Assembly: GCA_964618455.1 (NCBI GenBank)
Contig: CAZUAQ010000063.1
Coordinates: 1-28,118, forward strand
Length of the DNA: 28,118 nt
Reading direction: 5' to 3'
From: CAZUAQ01 sp964618455
GTDB lineage: Bacteria; Planctomycetota; Phycisphaerae; UBA1845; PWPN01
The position numbers were made by a program, and so were the translations under genes. Of the stretch, positions 1 through 7,167 are shown piece after piece. The notes beneath the pieces are model-generated. The model saw only the letters and a program-made list of their open reading frames with translations, had not been told where the DNA came from and did no database searches. Each line of letters opens with the position of its first letter. Position 1 is the first letter of the stretch.

Positions 1-2
1 GC

Positions 3-215
3 TATAGGTGTAACCCAAATGACGGATTTCTCCAATTCCGACTGAAGCAGGACATCCCCAGCGATTGTGTGTTCATCGCGGCGACTGGGAGGCTCACATT
101 CGACGCGTGGACAAGTTTCACCGTGTCGCGCAACGGGACATTGATCGCCGCCAAGCGGGGTTACATCGCTTCAAGTCGGCCGTCTGACCTACTCTCGCCC
201 TACTCGCAAGAGTAG
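3..215 (+). CDS. C-terminal fragment of an unrecognised protein, cut by the window edge
   Basis: Frame 3 is open from the first bases to a TAG at 213-215, giving about 70 residues with no start in view, so this is the tail of a gene that begins before the window. The fragment has a beta-rich look (alternating hydrophobic residues around FTVSRNGTLIAAKRGYI) and ends in SPYSQE. I see no family motif. Third-position GC is fairly high, which supports coding, but the stretch is short. It lies on the same strand as the mobile-element genes that follow and is probably another cargo gene of that element. Confidence 0.4.
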   Translation, partial: YRCNPNDGFLQFRLKQDIPSDCVFIAATGRLTFDAWTSFTVSRNGTLIAAKRGYIASSRPSDLLSPYSQE

Positions 216-316
216 ATTTTCTTGCCTATCGCTGACATTCTCAGCCGCGAATTGAATGTTTTCCACTCATTTTCTGTACGCCCGTTGGGGCTATCCGGGC
301 AAACTGCCCCCGTGCT

Positions 317-335
317 GATCGGCATGGTGCCGATC
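317..335. promoter_or_regulatory. Perfect 8-bp inverted repeat ahead of the AlpA-like gene
   Basis: GATCGGCA and TGCCGATC are separated by TGG, a perfect palindrome with 8-bp arms. It ends 5 bases before the ribosome binding site (GGGAG, 341-345) of the regulator starting at 354. The location fits an operator or an mRNA hairpin that affects translation of that gene. No protein has been tied to it. Confidence 0.4.
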
Positions 336-353
336 GCCACGGGAGTAGATGAC

Positions 354-563
354 GTGAATGCTGAACCCAAACTGATCGACGTCCGCGAAGTGGCCCAGCT
401 GCTTGGAGTGTCCGCCCGTCAGGTCTACCGCCTGAAAGACGCTGGCGCCATCCCCCACCCGATTAAACTCGGCGGCTGTGTCCGATGGAGCCGGCCGGCC
501 ATTCTGGAGTTCATCGAGGATCGATTCTCCAACTCAATGCAGGCGGTGTCAGCGGGACGATGA
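354..563 (+). CDS. AlpA/excisionase-like helix-turn-helix protein
   Basis: This 69-residue protein is almost wholly a MerR-type winged helix of the AlpA/Xis/HTH_17 class. It has the sequence LIDVREVAQLLGVSARQVYR followed by a wing with KLGGCVRWSR and a closing helix. Such proteins act as excisionases or as transcriptional activators of integrase genes in prophages and integrative elements. I chose the GTG at 354 because GGGAG lies 8 bases upstream and the resulting length matches the family; the frame stays open upstream to 222. The stop overlaps the next start by ATGA (560-563), so the two genes are probably translationally coupled. A recombinase lies 1.2 kb downstream on the same strand. 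Confidence 0.8.
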   Translation: MNAEPKLIDVREVAQLLGVSARQVYRLKDAGAIPHPIKLGGCVRWSRPAILEFIEDRFSNSMQAVSAGR

Positions 564-1480
564 GCATCGAGGCGAGTCGACTGGTCATGGGGTGTTCACG
601 GATGAAGGGCTCCGGCCGTGTTGTGATGGGCGTCCTCGCCGATCACGCCGACGCCGAATTGAAATGCTGGCCCAGTGTCGCCACGATCGCGCGCAGGTCG
701 AACCTGAGTGAGCGATCGGTGCGGCGATGGCTGCGCCGGTGTGAGGAGATGGGTGAAATCACAACGCATCTCGGGGGCGGGCGACGTCAGGGATCGGCGG
801 CGGACAGAGGGTACCAGGGCGCCCCGAACGTATACCGGATCACGCTTCGATACCCGGACAACCCCGACAGCGTAATGGATGGGAAACCCGGACAGTCCCG
901 ACAGGGTAACGCCCTGCCGATACCCGGACATTCCGGGCCGTTTACCCGGACATCCCCGGTCGCTAACCCGGACAGTCCTGGCCGTTTACCCGGACAGGGG
1001 TGTCCGCCGAACCCGAAGGAATCATCAAGGGAACCGTCAGGGAATCTTTCGGGGAGCGGTGCGAATGGATTTCATTCGGGCTCGATGAGGGGGCACGCGT
1101 TCACGCGGCAAAACACGCGGATGCGTCTGCTGAGGATTCTGCGCGTTCCCCCCGACTGGAAACAGTTGGGCAACCGGGAGCGGCAGCAACAGGCTAAAGC
1201 GGACCACACGGTGCTGAGGACCATCACCGAACGGATCATCGATTCCCCGGTGCCCGACCAGGCGGAGGCACGGGCAGATGAACTGGTTCGCCTCGCAAAC
1301 GCTCCGGACATCCAGGCCGCTGACCGGCCGATGGCCGCATTCGTCCGACGGTGCAAGGAGAAGTGGGCGAACGAACTCAGGAATGCATTTAGCGGTGCCG
1401 CCAAGCGCGAATCCCGGTGGGATCAACGCTCACCTGCGTCTGGGCTTAAATCCATAGAACCGGCAGGAATCGGGGGTTGA
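560..1480 (+). CDS. Replication-initiator-like winged-helix protein of the mobile element
   Basis: The 306-residue product begins at an ATG overlapping the previous stop. Residues about 15-70 form a winged helix typical of phage and plasmid replication or DnaD/O-like proteins (ELKCWPSVATIARRSNLSER, then SVRRWLRRCEEMGEI). Residues about 98-150 are a low-complexity proline/glycine/aspartate linker whose DNA is an array of ACCCGGACA repeats. Residues about 170-290 are helical and charged and may contact host replication proteins. An N-terminal DNA-binding domain, iterons in the middle of the gene and a C-terminal helical domain is the arrangement of lambda O and some plasmid Rep genes. The replication role is inferred from this; I recognise no full-length family. 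A transcription regulator is the alternative. Confidence 0.6.
   Translation: MSIEASRLVMGCSRMKGSGRVVMGVLADHADAELKCWPSVATIARRSNLSERSVRRWLRRCEEMGEITTHLGGGRRQGSAADRGYQGAPNVYRITLRYPDNPDSVMDGKPGQSRQGNALPIPGHSGPFTRTSPVANPDSPGRLPGQGCPPNPKESSREPSGNLSGSGANGFHSGSMRGHAFTRQNTRMRLLRILRVPPDWKQLGNRERQQQAKADHTVLRTITERIIDSPVPDQAEARADELVRLANAPDIQAADRPMAAFVRRCKEKWANELRNAFSGAAKRESRWDQRSPASGLKSIEPAGIGG
851..996. repeat. Iteron-like direct repeats inside the replication-like gene
   Basis: The 10-mer (T/A)ACCCGGACA occurs six times on the plus strand, starting at 851, 885, 921, 943, 965 and 987. The last four are exactly 22 bp apart, about two helical turns, so all present the same DNA face. The intervals between the first three are 34 and 36 bp. 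The array sits in the sequence encoding the linker between the winged helix and the C-terminal region of the host gene. A phased array in a rep-like gene suggests a replication origin bound by the protein itself. Confidence 0.65.
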
Positions 1481-1512
1481 CGAAATGTGCGGAATCGGTG
1501 ATAATGATCACC
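1477..1512 (+). promoter_or_regulatory. Sigma-70-like promoter with overlapping palindromic operator
   Basis: TTGACG (1477-1482) and GATAAT (1500-1505) are separated by 17 bp, a near-consensus pair. The palindrome GGTGAT-AATG-ATCACC (1497-1512) covers the -10 box and ends directly before the ATG at 1513. Transcription would start at about 1512-1513, giving a leaderless mRNA for the small HTH gene. The palindrome is well placed for autorepression by that protein. The -35 box overlaps the stop codon of the preceding gene. Confidence 0.65.
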
Positions 1513-1722
1513 ATGGCCCAGAGGAAGACGCTGACGGACATGCTTCGCGAGGCGCTCAACACGTCGACCGAGTCGCTGTCGCACATCGCCCGGGAATCGG
1601 GCGTGGAGAAGGCATCGCTCGTGCGGTTTCGACGTGGGGACTATTCGATCCGTTTAGATCTGGCCGATCGCCTGGCGGAGTATTTCGGCATCGAACACCG
1701 GCTGCAGAAGCGAAGGCGATGA
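1513..1722 (+). CDS. Small XRE-type helix-turn-helix regulator
   Basis: The 69-residue product is a compact lambda-repressor-like HTH: SLSHIARESGVEKASLVRF followed by RRGDYSIRLDLADRLAEYFGIE. It has no extra effector domain. The ATG at 1513 is preferred because the promoter's predicted transcription start falls on it; a TTG at 1477 and an ATG at 1504 are in frame upstream, but the first lies inside the -35 box. It lies 31 bp before the recombinase gene and is probably cotranscribed with it, so it likely controls the element's integration genes. It binds DNA in the cytoplasm, perhaps at the palindrome just upstream. Confidence 0.75.
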   Translation: MAQRKTLTDMLREALNTSTESLSHIARESGVEKASLVRFRRGDYSIRLDLADRLAEYFGIEHRLQKRRR

Positions 1723-1753
1723 TGCCGTAGAACGGGCTTGATGGACGAGGACG

Positions 1754-3619
1754 ATGGGAACGATTTTCCGAGAATCTCGAGCGATGCCGTTGCCCGCTGA
1801 TGCGGAGATCATCACCCGCAAGGGTTCGAGGTACGCGCGATGGCGAAACGCGAAGGGCGAATGGATGAAGGGGCCGATCCTTCCCGCTCCCGATCCGGCA
1901 ACCGCCGAACCCGTCAACCGCATCAACCGAAAAACCGGGGAGCCCGAGCAGTGGGTGAGCTGGGAGGACGCGGGGGGCAAGCGGCGTACCGCAAAGAGCC
2001 TGCCCGCCGGTGAGCAGGTTCTGATCACTTCCGAGATCTACACCGCGAAATACCGCGATGGATCGGGACGCGTCCGGAAGGTTTCGACCGGGTGCCGGCA
2101 GGCTGACAATGCCCGCGCCAAGCTGGTCGAGCTGGAGAATCGCGCGGAAGCAATTCGCTCGAATCGTGTGACCGCTGCCGAGGATTCCATCACGGACCAC
2201 CAGGCGACGCCGATCGGGCAACACGTCGATGCGTACATCGATCACCTTCGAGGCAAGCGCGGCAAGGGTGCCAAGGCCAAGGTCTCGCCGGTGCACGTCG
2301 CGAACGTGAAGCGATCCTTGAACGTGATCATCGCCGGCTGTGGCTTCAAGCGCCTTCGTGACATCGACCGGAATGCCGTAGAGCGATGGCTGCATCGATG
2401 CACCGAGAAGACGAAGGCGCCATCGCCACGGACGCTGAATTCCCGCATGGTCGCGTTGACGGCATTCGGGAACTGGTGCGTCCAGACGGGGCGACTGCTG
2501 GCCAATCCCCTCGCCCGCCCGCCGAAGCTGGACGAATCCATCGATTGCCGTCGAAAACGTCGAGCACTGACGGAAAATGAACTCCGCCGGCTGATGAAGG
2601 TGGCGAGGCTGCGGCCCCTGGCGGAGTACGGTCGAGCGGTCGAGAAGCTTCCCCCTGGGGAGCAAGAGGGCCGGAAGACCTGGAAGCGTGCGCCGCTGGA
2701 CTTCGCGACGATCGATGATGCGGTGGATCGTGCCCGCGCCGTGAAGAGCCTGGCCGAACGTCCCGAGTTCGTGGCGGAACTTGAGCGGCGCGGTGAAGAG
2801 CGAGCGCTGATGTACAAGGCGCTCGTGCTCACCGGACTTCGGAAGGGCGAACTTGCGGCGCTGAAGGTGGGCGACCTGGACCTGGATGGCCACCACCCGC
2901 ATGCGACGTTGTCGGCATCTGATTCGAAGGCGGGGCAGGCGGCCACGATCCCGCTCAGGCACGATCTCGCCGCCGACCTGGGTCATCTCGTGGCCCAACG
3001 GCTCGAGGACGCCAGACGCCAAGCAACCGCGTCCAGCGAGCCAATTCCGAGCCGACTCCCATCTGATGCCCCAGTATTTCGTGTGCCTTCAGGTCTGGTT
3101 CGAATCCTTGATCGGGATTTGGCGGCGGCCGGGATTCCCAAGCGCGATGAGCGGGGACGAACGATCGATGTTCACGCCATGCGTCACAAGTTCGGATCGC
3201 ACCTCAGCCGCGGCGGTGTCGCACCACGTACGGCTCAGGCGGCCCTGCGACACAGCTCGATCGATCTCACCATGAACGTCTACACAGATCCGCGTCTCCT
3301 GGATGTACATGGTGCCCTGGACGCCCTGCCGAGCCTCCCGCTCGATGATGGGAAGGACCTCGAGCGCGCGAAGGCGACGGGCACATTCAACGCCCACCCG
3401 GACCTCGAGCGCGGACCAATGCGCGGACCAAAAATCGGAAGGGACTGGCACGAACCGTCAAGAACTGGCGAAGCGACGGAAATCCGGTGCAGCGATGAAG
3501 CGGATCTAAGTGGTGATGATGTCAATGGTAATGCACAGTTGGCACAACATGTCAAACGTTCCCGGCAGGATTCGAACCTGCAACCTCTAGCTCCGGAGGC
3601 TAGCGCTCTATCCAATTGA
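1754..3619 (+). CDS. int: Tyrosine recombinase (integrase) of a tRNA-targeting element
   Basis: The 621-residue product has an N-terminal arm-binding/core-binding region (about 130-260, SAM-like, with HVANVKRSLNVI and SRMVALTAFGNWC) and a catalytic domain with all expected residues: Arg in TGLRKGELAALK, Lys in SDSKAGQAATIPL, HxxR in HAMRHKFGSHL, His in ALRHSS and nucleophile Tyr in MNVYTDPR. About 105 residues follow the tyrosine, longer than usual. The last 18 residues (RQDSNLQPLAPEASALSN) are an antisense translation of the tRNA-Arg gene, so the reading frame crosses the attachment site and uses a stop inside the tRNA. The start at 1754 has a GAGG just upstream. The role is integration and excision at the tRNA. 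Confidence 0.93.
   Translation: MGTIFRESRAMPLPADAEIITRKGSRYARWRNAKGEWMKGPILPAPDPATAEPVNRINRKTGEPEQWVSWEDAGGKRRTAKSLPAGEQVLITSEIYTAKYRDGSGRVRKVSTGCRQADNARAKLVELENRAEAIRSNRVTAAEDSITDHQATPIGQHVDAYIDHLRGKRGKGAKAKVSPVHVANVKRSLNVIIAGCGFKRLRDIDRNAVERWLHRCTEKTKAPSPRTLNSRMVALTAFGNWCVQTGRLLANPLARPPKLDESIDCRRKRRALTENELRRLMKVARLRPLAEYGRAVEKLPPGEQEGRKTWKRAPLDFATIDDAVDRARAVKSLAERPEFVAELERRGEERALMYKALVLTGLRKGELAALKVGDLDLDGHHPHATLSASDSKAGQAATIPLRHDLAADLGHLVAQRLEDARRQATASSEPIPSRLPSDAPVFRVPSGLVRILDRDLAAAGIPKRDERGRTIDVHAMRHKFGSHLSRGGVAPRTAQAALRHSSIDLTMNVYTDPRLLDVHGALDALPSLPLDDGKDLERAKATGTFNAHPDLERGPMRGPKIGRDWHEPSRTGEATEIRCSDEADLSGDDVNGNAQLAQHVKRSRQDSNLQPLAPEASALSN
3409..3432. repeat. Tandem 12-bp direct repeat near the attachment site
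   Basis: GCGCGGACCAAT is followed at once by GCGCGGACCAAA, an 11/12 match with a 12-bp period. It lies in the 3' tail of the integrase gene about 125 bp from the tRNA. Short direct repeats at this distance are typical of arm-type integrase or excisionase binding sites. The repeat also encodes the duplicated RGP in the protein, so a purely coding explanation remains possible. Confidence 0.35.
3557..3600. other. Probable attachment-site core in the 3' half of tRNA-Arg
   Basis: Integrases of this class recombine in the T-arm/anticodon half of tRNA genes and leave an intact tRNA on one side. Here the integrase reads toward and into the tRNA's 3' end, so the element lies to the left and this junction is the att site beside int. 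The exact core is unknown because the other junction would lie before position 1; I found no second copy of the tRNA 3' end in this window. Confidence 0.55.
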
Positions 3620-3630
3620 GCTACGGGAAC
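3557..3630 (-). tRNA. tRNA-Arg (anticodon CCG)
   Basis: Read on the minus strand, this 74-nt sequence folds as a full cloverleaf. The acceptor stem GTTCCCG pairs with CGGGAAC and the discriminator is G. The D stem is GCTC/GAGC, the anticodon stem CTAGC/GCTAG encloses CTCCGGA, and the T arm contains GGTTCGAATCC. Loop positions 34-36 are CCG, reading the arginine codon CGG. CCA is not encoded directly after the discriminator. The gene overlaps the 3' end of the integrase gene in antisense. Confidence 0.95.
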
Positions 3631-3643
3631 TCGCTCAGTGCAC

Positions 3644-3673
3644 AGTCTAGCACGGGGCCTCCGCCGTCAGCAA
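3644..3673 (-). promoter_or_regulatory. Promoter of tRNA-Arg
   Basis: On the minus strand TTGCTG (complement of 3668-3673) and TAGACT (complement of 3644-3649) are 18 bp apart. The -10 box lies 13 bases before the mature tRNA 5' end, a sensible distance for tRNA transcription. Confidence 0.5.
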
Positions 3674-3767
3674 CTTCTCGCGTTTCCTGATGTGGGGCAC
3701 CTGGTGGTAAGCGGAGTAGGGGAACGTTATCCGTCATGCCCGAACGCAGGCATCGCGAAGGCAGGCG

Positions 3768-4526
3768 TCAGCCCTGGCCGAAGAGCGTCCGCACAAGGCC
3801 GACCACGCCCTTGAGGATCAAGCTGAACATCAGCAGGAAGAGCAGCACCGCCACCGAGAACGAGACCAGCGGCCACGCCGAGGCGAGCGGACCGGCCTCA
3901 GTCTTCGTGAACTGGCCGATCAGAAAGGCGAGGATGCCGAAGACGAAGATGGCGCCGAGCGAGCCGCGGAGATTGCCAGTCAGCGGCGCCATGCGAACGG
4001 TCAGGCAGATGACGAGATAAAGGAAGAGCAGCGTCTCCCATCGCGTGTAGTTGCTGGAGGCGACGACGTAGATCAACCGCTCGACCATCATGAGCGCCTG
4101 GCGGAGCAGTTCGAACAGAAACGGCACGCTCGTGGGCAGGTGCACGGAATCCACGGAAACCGACGACATGTTCTGAACGATGTCCGAGCCGAAGTAGCGC
4201 GACACCCAGTAGATCGCCACCGCACAGCCGACCATGGGCAGCAGGGCAATGATGATCGGGCCGACCACTGGAACGCGCGACTCGGTGCTCTCGTCCTGCT
4301 GTGGCTCACCCGAATCGTCGTCCTTGACCAGCGACGTGTTGTTCACCGTGCCCCCGGTCACCAGCAGTCCCAGCACGTGCCCGAGCTGCGCGACGAGCGT
4401 CCCCGGCAGCAGAAGCGAATTCACGATCTTCGGCTGAACCAGCGAACTCCACAGCCGGTGCACGCCCAGTGCGCTGAACACGATCACCAGCATCCAAAAC
4501 GTTAACGAAGCATATTCGTAGCCCAC
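3768..4526 (-). CDS. Multi-pass membrane protein with a degenerate M50-like motif
   Basis: The 252-residue product has about five or six hydrophobic segments, an N-terminal one (about 8-25) and four or five between about 85 and 250, with an acidic hydrophilic loop (KDDDSGEPQQDESTES) at about 68-83. Residues 41-59 (PGTLVAQLGHVLGLLVTGG) resemble the PGxxxHExxHxxxxxxxG segment of membrane-embedded M50-type proteins, but the catalytic HE is replaced by AQ and only the second His remains. If the relation is real the protein is not an active protease. The start at 4526 is supported by GAGGAG 9 bases upstream. It is divergent from the nitroreductase gene and has no same-strand partner here. I do not assign a function. 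Confidence 0.75.
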   Translation of the reverse strand: MGYEYASLTFWMLVIVFSALGVHRLWSSLVQPKIVNSLLLPGTLVAQLGHVLGLLVTGGTVNNTSLVKDDDSGEPQQDESTESRVPVVGPIIIALLPMVGCAVAIYWVSRYFGSDIVQNMSSVSVDSVHLPTSVPFLFELLRQALMMVERLIYVVASSNYTRWETLLFLYLVICLTVRMAPLTGNLRGSLGAIFVFGILAFLIGQFTKTEAGPLASAWPLVSFSVAVLLFLLMFSLILKGVVGLVRTLFGQG

Positions 4527-4680
4527 GGCACCATCTCCTCGATATCCGTTCGCAACCCGCTCTCATCGTCTATCGACGGATCGCACAAAAATGGATGAGG
4601 GAATTCGATCGATTCCGCACGTGACGCGATTCCGGCTGGGTCGCGGGAGTCGGACCGCTAAGATGAACGCAGGAGAACCC

Positions 4681-6360
4681 ATGGCCGACCCGCAAATCAA
4701 TCAAGACGCCCTCGAACACGTCGCGGCATATCACCAGACGACCAAGCATCATCCCCGCCGCTACGCGCGTTCGCTCGGCTACATGGACTGGGCGACGCAG
4801 CCGAATCCCTTCCGGCGGTACGACGGCGCTCCGCTGCTCACCCTGCCGGTCCCCGAAGTGCAGGATGCGCCCGCCTACGATGACGTGTATACACGGACCG
4901 ATCTCCCGTCGGAGCCGCTCACGCGCGACTCCATCTCGCGGTTCCTGTATCTTTCCCTGGCCATCTCCGCCTGGAAACAGGCGGGCTCTTCGCAGTGGGC
5001 GTTGCGCGTCAATCCGTCCAGCGGCAATCTGCATCCGACCGAGGGGTATCTGCTGCTCCCTCCAGTCTCGGGGCTGACGAATGCACCGGGGCTGTTTCAC
5101 TACGCGCCGCGCGAGCACGCGTTGGAGATGCGCGCGGCCTGGTCTGAGGAGTTAGGGTCCCGACTCACCGGCGATGCCCCGCCGGGAGCATTCCTCGTCG
5201 GTCTCTCGTCGATCTGCTGGCGGGAAACGTGGAAGTATGGCGAGCGCGCGTTTCGCTACACCAATCACGATGTCGGCCACGCTCTGGCTACGCTTCGTTT
5301 GGCGGCGGCGGTGCTGGGCTGGCGGATGAGCGTAATGGATGAGCTTTCGGATGCTGACGCGGCAAGACTGCTCGGGCTCGATCGGACCGCGGAGTTCCCC
5401 GACGACGAACCCGAACACCCGGATCTGCTGGCATGGGTCTACCCTTCGCAGGCCACTCCGCCGACCGAGTCGATTGCCGATGAGGTCATTCGCGACACAC
5501 AGAGGATCGAAACGCTCGGACGACCGAATCGGCTGAGCGTCGAGCACGCGGCGCACTGGGACATCATCGACGACGTGGCAAAGGCGAGCGCGAAGCCTCG
5601 TACCACGTTCCGCTCGCCGCCGAATCTTGCCGCTCAGCCTCGGCGTCCCCTGCGCCCCGCGCGAGCCGCCAACCCTCTGCCCTCCGAGCGTATCATCCGA
5701 CAGCGCCGCAGCGGCGTCGCGTTTGATGGTCAAACGTTGATCTCCGCCGACACCTTCTTCGCCATGCTCGCCCGGACGTTGCCGCGCGACGAGCAGGGCA
5801 CAGCTTTCCCACCGTGGGACGCGGCCCCATGGCCTCCACGTATTCACCTGGGCCTCTTCGTCCATCGCGTGGATGGGATCACGCCGGGGGTCTACGCCTT
5901 CCTACGCGACCCGGCCAAGATGGACCTCCTGCGCGAAGCGTTCGATCCCGACTTCGCCTGGGCGCGTCCTGAGAACTGCCCTGCAGAAGTGCCGCTTTTT
6001 CTGTTGCTCGAGGCGGACTGCCGACAAGCAGCGGCGACACTGTCCCTGGGACAGGACATCGCCGGGATGAGCGCGTTCAGTCTGGGCATGCTGGCGGAGT
6101 TCGACGCCGCGCTCGAGGCCGGACCGTGGATGTACCGCCGGCTGTTCTGGGAGGCGGGAATGGTCGGGCAGGTGCTCTATCTCGAGGCCGAGGCGGCGGG
6201 CGTCCGCTCGACCGGCATCGGGGCCTACTTCGATGACCCGGTGCACGAGGTGTTCGGAATCCGGGATCGCCGCCTGCAGAGCCTTTACCACTTCACCGTC
6301 GGCGGTGCCGTAGACGACCCGCGGCTGACCACGCTGTCGGCCTATCCCCCGCTGGAATAG
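4681..6360 (+). CDS. SagB/ThcOx-type tandem nitroreductase-domain protein
   Basis: The 559-residue protein has two nitroreductase-like halves. The first (about 50-260) carries the SagB/ThcOx signature: ISRFLYLSLAISAW, then RVNPSSGNLHPTE, then GLFHYAPREHALE and GLSSICWRETWKYGERAFRY with HDVGHALATLRLAAAVLGW. The second half (about 335-550) begins with IIRQRRSGVAFDG and repeats the layout in more divergent form. Family members use FMN, some to oxidise azolines in peptide natural products, but here no cyclodehydratase or precursor peptide gene is adjacent, so the substrate is unknown. The start at 4681 follows AGGAG with a 5-base spacer; the frame is open further upstream to 4591. A T-run follows the stop at 6384-6389, but the stem before it is weak. 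Confidence 0.85.
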   Translation: MADPQINQDALEHVAAYHQTTKHHPRRYARSLGYMDWATQPNPFRRYDGAPLLTLPVPEVQDAPAYDDVYTRTDLPSEPLTRDSISRFLYLSLAISAWKQAGSSQWALRVNPSSGNLHPTEGYLLLPPVSGLTNAPGLFHYAPREHALEMRAAWSEELGSRLTGDAPPGAFLVGLSSICWRETWKYGERAFRYTNHDVGHALATLRLAAAVLGWRMSVMDELSDADAARLLGLDRTAEFPDDEPEHPDLLAWVYPSQATPPTESIADEVIRDTQRIETLGRPNRLSVEHAAHWDIIDDVAKASAKPRTTFRSPPNLAAQPRRPLRPARAANPLPSERIIRQRRSGVAFDGQTLISADTFFAMLARTLPRDEQGTAFPPWDAAPWPPRIHLGLFVHRVDGITPGVYAFLRDPAKMDLLREAFDPDFAWARPENCPAEVPLFLLLEADCRQAAATLSLGQDIAGMSAFSLGMLAEFDAALEAGPWMYRRLFWEAGMVGQVLYLEAEAAGVRSTGIGAYFDDPVHEVFGIRDRRLQSLYHFTVGGAVDDPRLTTLSAYPPLE

Positions 6361-6401
6361 ACGTTCCAACGCCATCAATGCGCTTTTTTCGGACTTCCCC
6401 C

Positions 6402-6430
6402 TTGTCTGTATGCCTTCAGGATGGTATATT
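6402..6430 (+). promoter_or_regulatory. Sigma-70-like promoter with a long leader
   Basis: TTGTCT (6402-6407) and TATATT (6425-6430) are 17 bp apart. Transcription would begin near 6437 and run some 215 bases before the next start codon at 6653. The leader includes a CTCCG/CGGAG hairpin at about 6448-6466. The rest of 6361-6652 holds no convincing gene; the short frames there lack ribosome binding sites or family resemblance. Confidence 0.5.
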
Positions 6431-6652
6431 CATAGCGTCGAATGCTCCGGGCTCCTGTCGGAGTGCCTGGACGACAGCGGGTGTCGCACGGATGTCCGCC
6501 ATGACGCATTCGATTCCCATCTTCTTGAGAGATTGAGTTTGCGGTTCCGGTGGTTGAGGCGCGTTGCGTTCCGCGCGGCTTGATTCCTGTGTTTGCAAAG
6601 ACGGACGGTGATGCGCGATTTCTGAATAGCCTGATGAGCGAGGTGCGAGACG

Positions 6653-6961
6653 ATGTCATTCAACATGAACAAGTTTCTGGCGGTGGGAACGAAAGTCAAA
6701 GTGGCCGAGCCCATGGATGTTCCCGACTGGTCGAAGTGGGACGACGACAAGGGCCGTACCTCCGGTTCCGTGAAGAAGCGGCTTCAATCCCAGTTCTTCC
6801 AGGGAAATCGCAATATCGTCGGTGAGATCATTTACATCTCCCGCGAATCCGAGCGTGAGAAACTCCGCAAGCAGGGCCGTGTCAAGGTCCGCATCCGCGA
6901 CCAGGCCGGCACCAACCTGACCATCACCGCCGACCCGGGTCGCCTTTCGCGAACGCACTGA
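6653..6961 (+). CDS. Small basic protein of unknown function
   Basis: The 102-residue product is rich in Lys and Arg with no signal peptide or membrane segment. It begins MSFNMNKFLAVGTKVKVAEP and contains a beta-like stretch (GEIIYISRESE, then GRVKVRIRDQAGTNLTITADP) that could form a small barrel such as an SH3-like or KOW-like fold; this is a guess from residue pattern only. A GAGG lies upstream of the ATG at 6653; a second ATG at 6665 is possible. The gene is monocistronic, bounded by the promoter at 6402-6430 and the terminator at 7070-7101. I do not recognise the family. Confidence 0.65.
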   Translation: MSFNMNKFLAVGTKVKVAEPMDVPDWSKWDDDKGRTSGSVKKRLQSQFFQGNRNIVGEIIYISRESEREKLRKQGRVKVRIRDQAGTNLTITADPGRLSRTH

Positions 6962-7069
6962 TGCCATTGCGAGGTGGTCGCGTCTGGCCGATACCCCGGT
7001 TGATTCGCCTCATCTCGTGTCGCTCAATACGCTGACCGGCGAGAGGAGCAACTATCTCCGTGATTTCTG

Positions 7070-7101
7070 AGCCGAGTCCTTCAAGAGGGCTCGGCTTTTT
7101 T
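7070..7101 (+). terminator. Rho-independent terminator
   Basis: AGCCGAGTCCT (7070-7080) pairs with AGGGCTCGGCT (7086-7096) as an 11-bp stem with one G-U pair and a TCAAG loop, followed at once by six T residues. It ends the transcript of the small basic protein gene. Confidence 0.9.
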
Positions 7102-7130
7102 CATTTGTGCATTGAGTGCGTCTGCGTGTC

Positions 7131-7158
7131 TTGCCACGTCGGCCGGTCCTGTTAGGAT
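7131..7158 (+). promoter_or_regulatory. Promoter of the zinc-binding protein / glycosyltransferase unit
   Basis: TTGCCA (7131-7136) and TAGGAT (7153-7158) are 16 bp apart. A new promoter is needed between the terminator at 7101 and the start at 7168, and this is the only good pair. Initiation would fall within a few bases of the ATG, giving a very short or absent leader. Confidence 0.4.
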
Positions 7159-7167
7159 CGGAAGGCG

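Noticed and set aside
851..996. Repeats that might be a CRISPR array
   Set aside because: The repeat is only about 10 bp, the spacing is 22-36 bp with related spacers, it lies inside an open reading frame and no cas genes are near.
1556..3022. A 488-codon minus-strand frame opposite the integrase
   Set aside because: It is the complement of the integrase gene, which has all catalytic residues; the minus frame shows no family motif and is a high-GC shadow.
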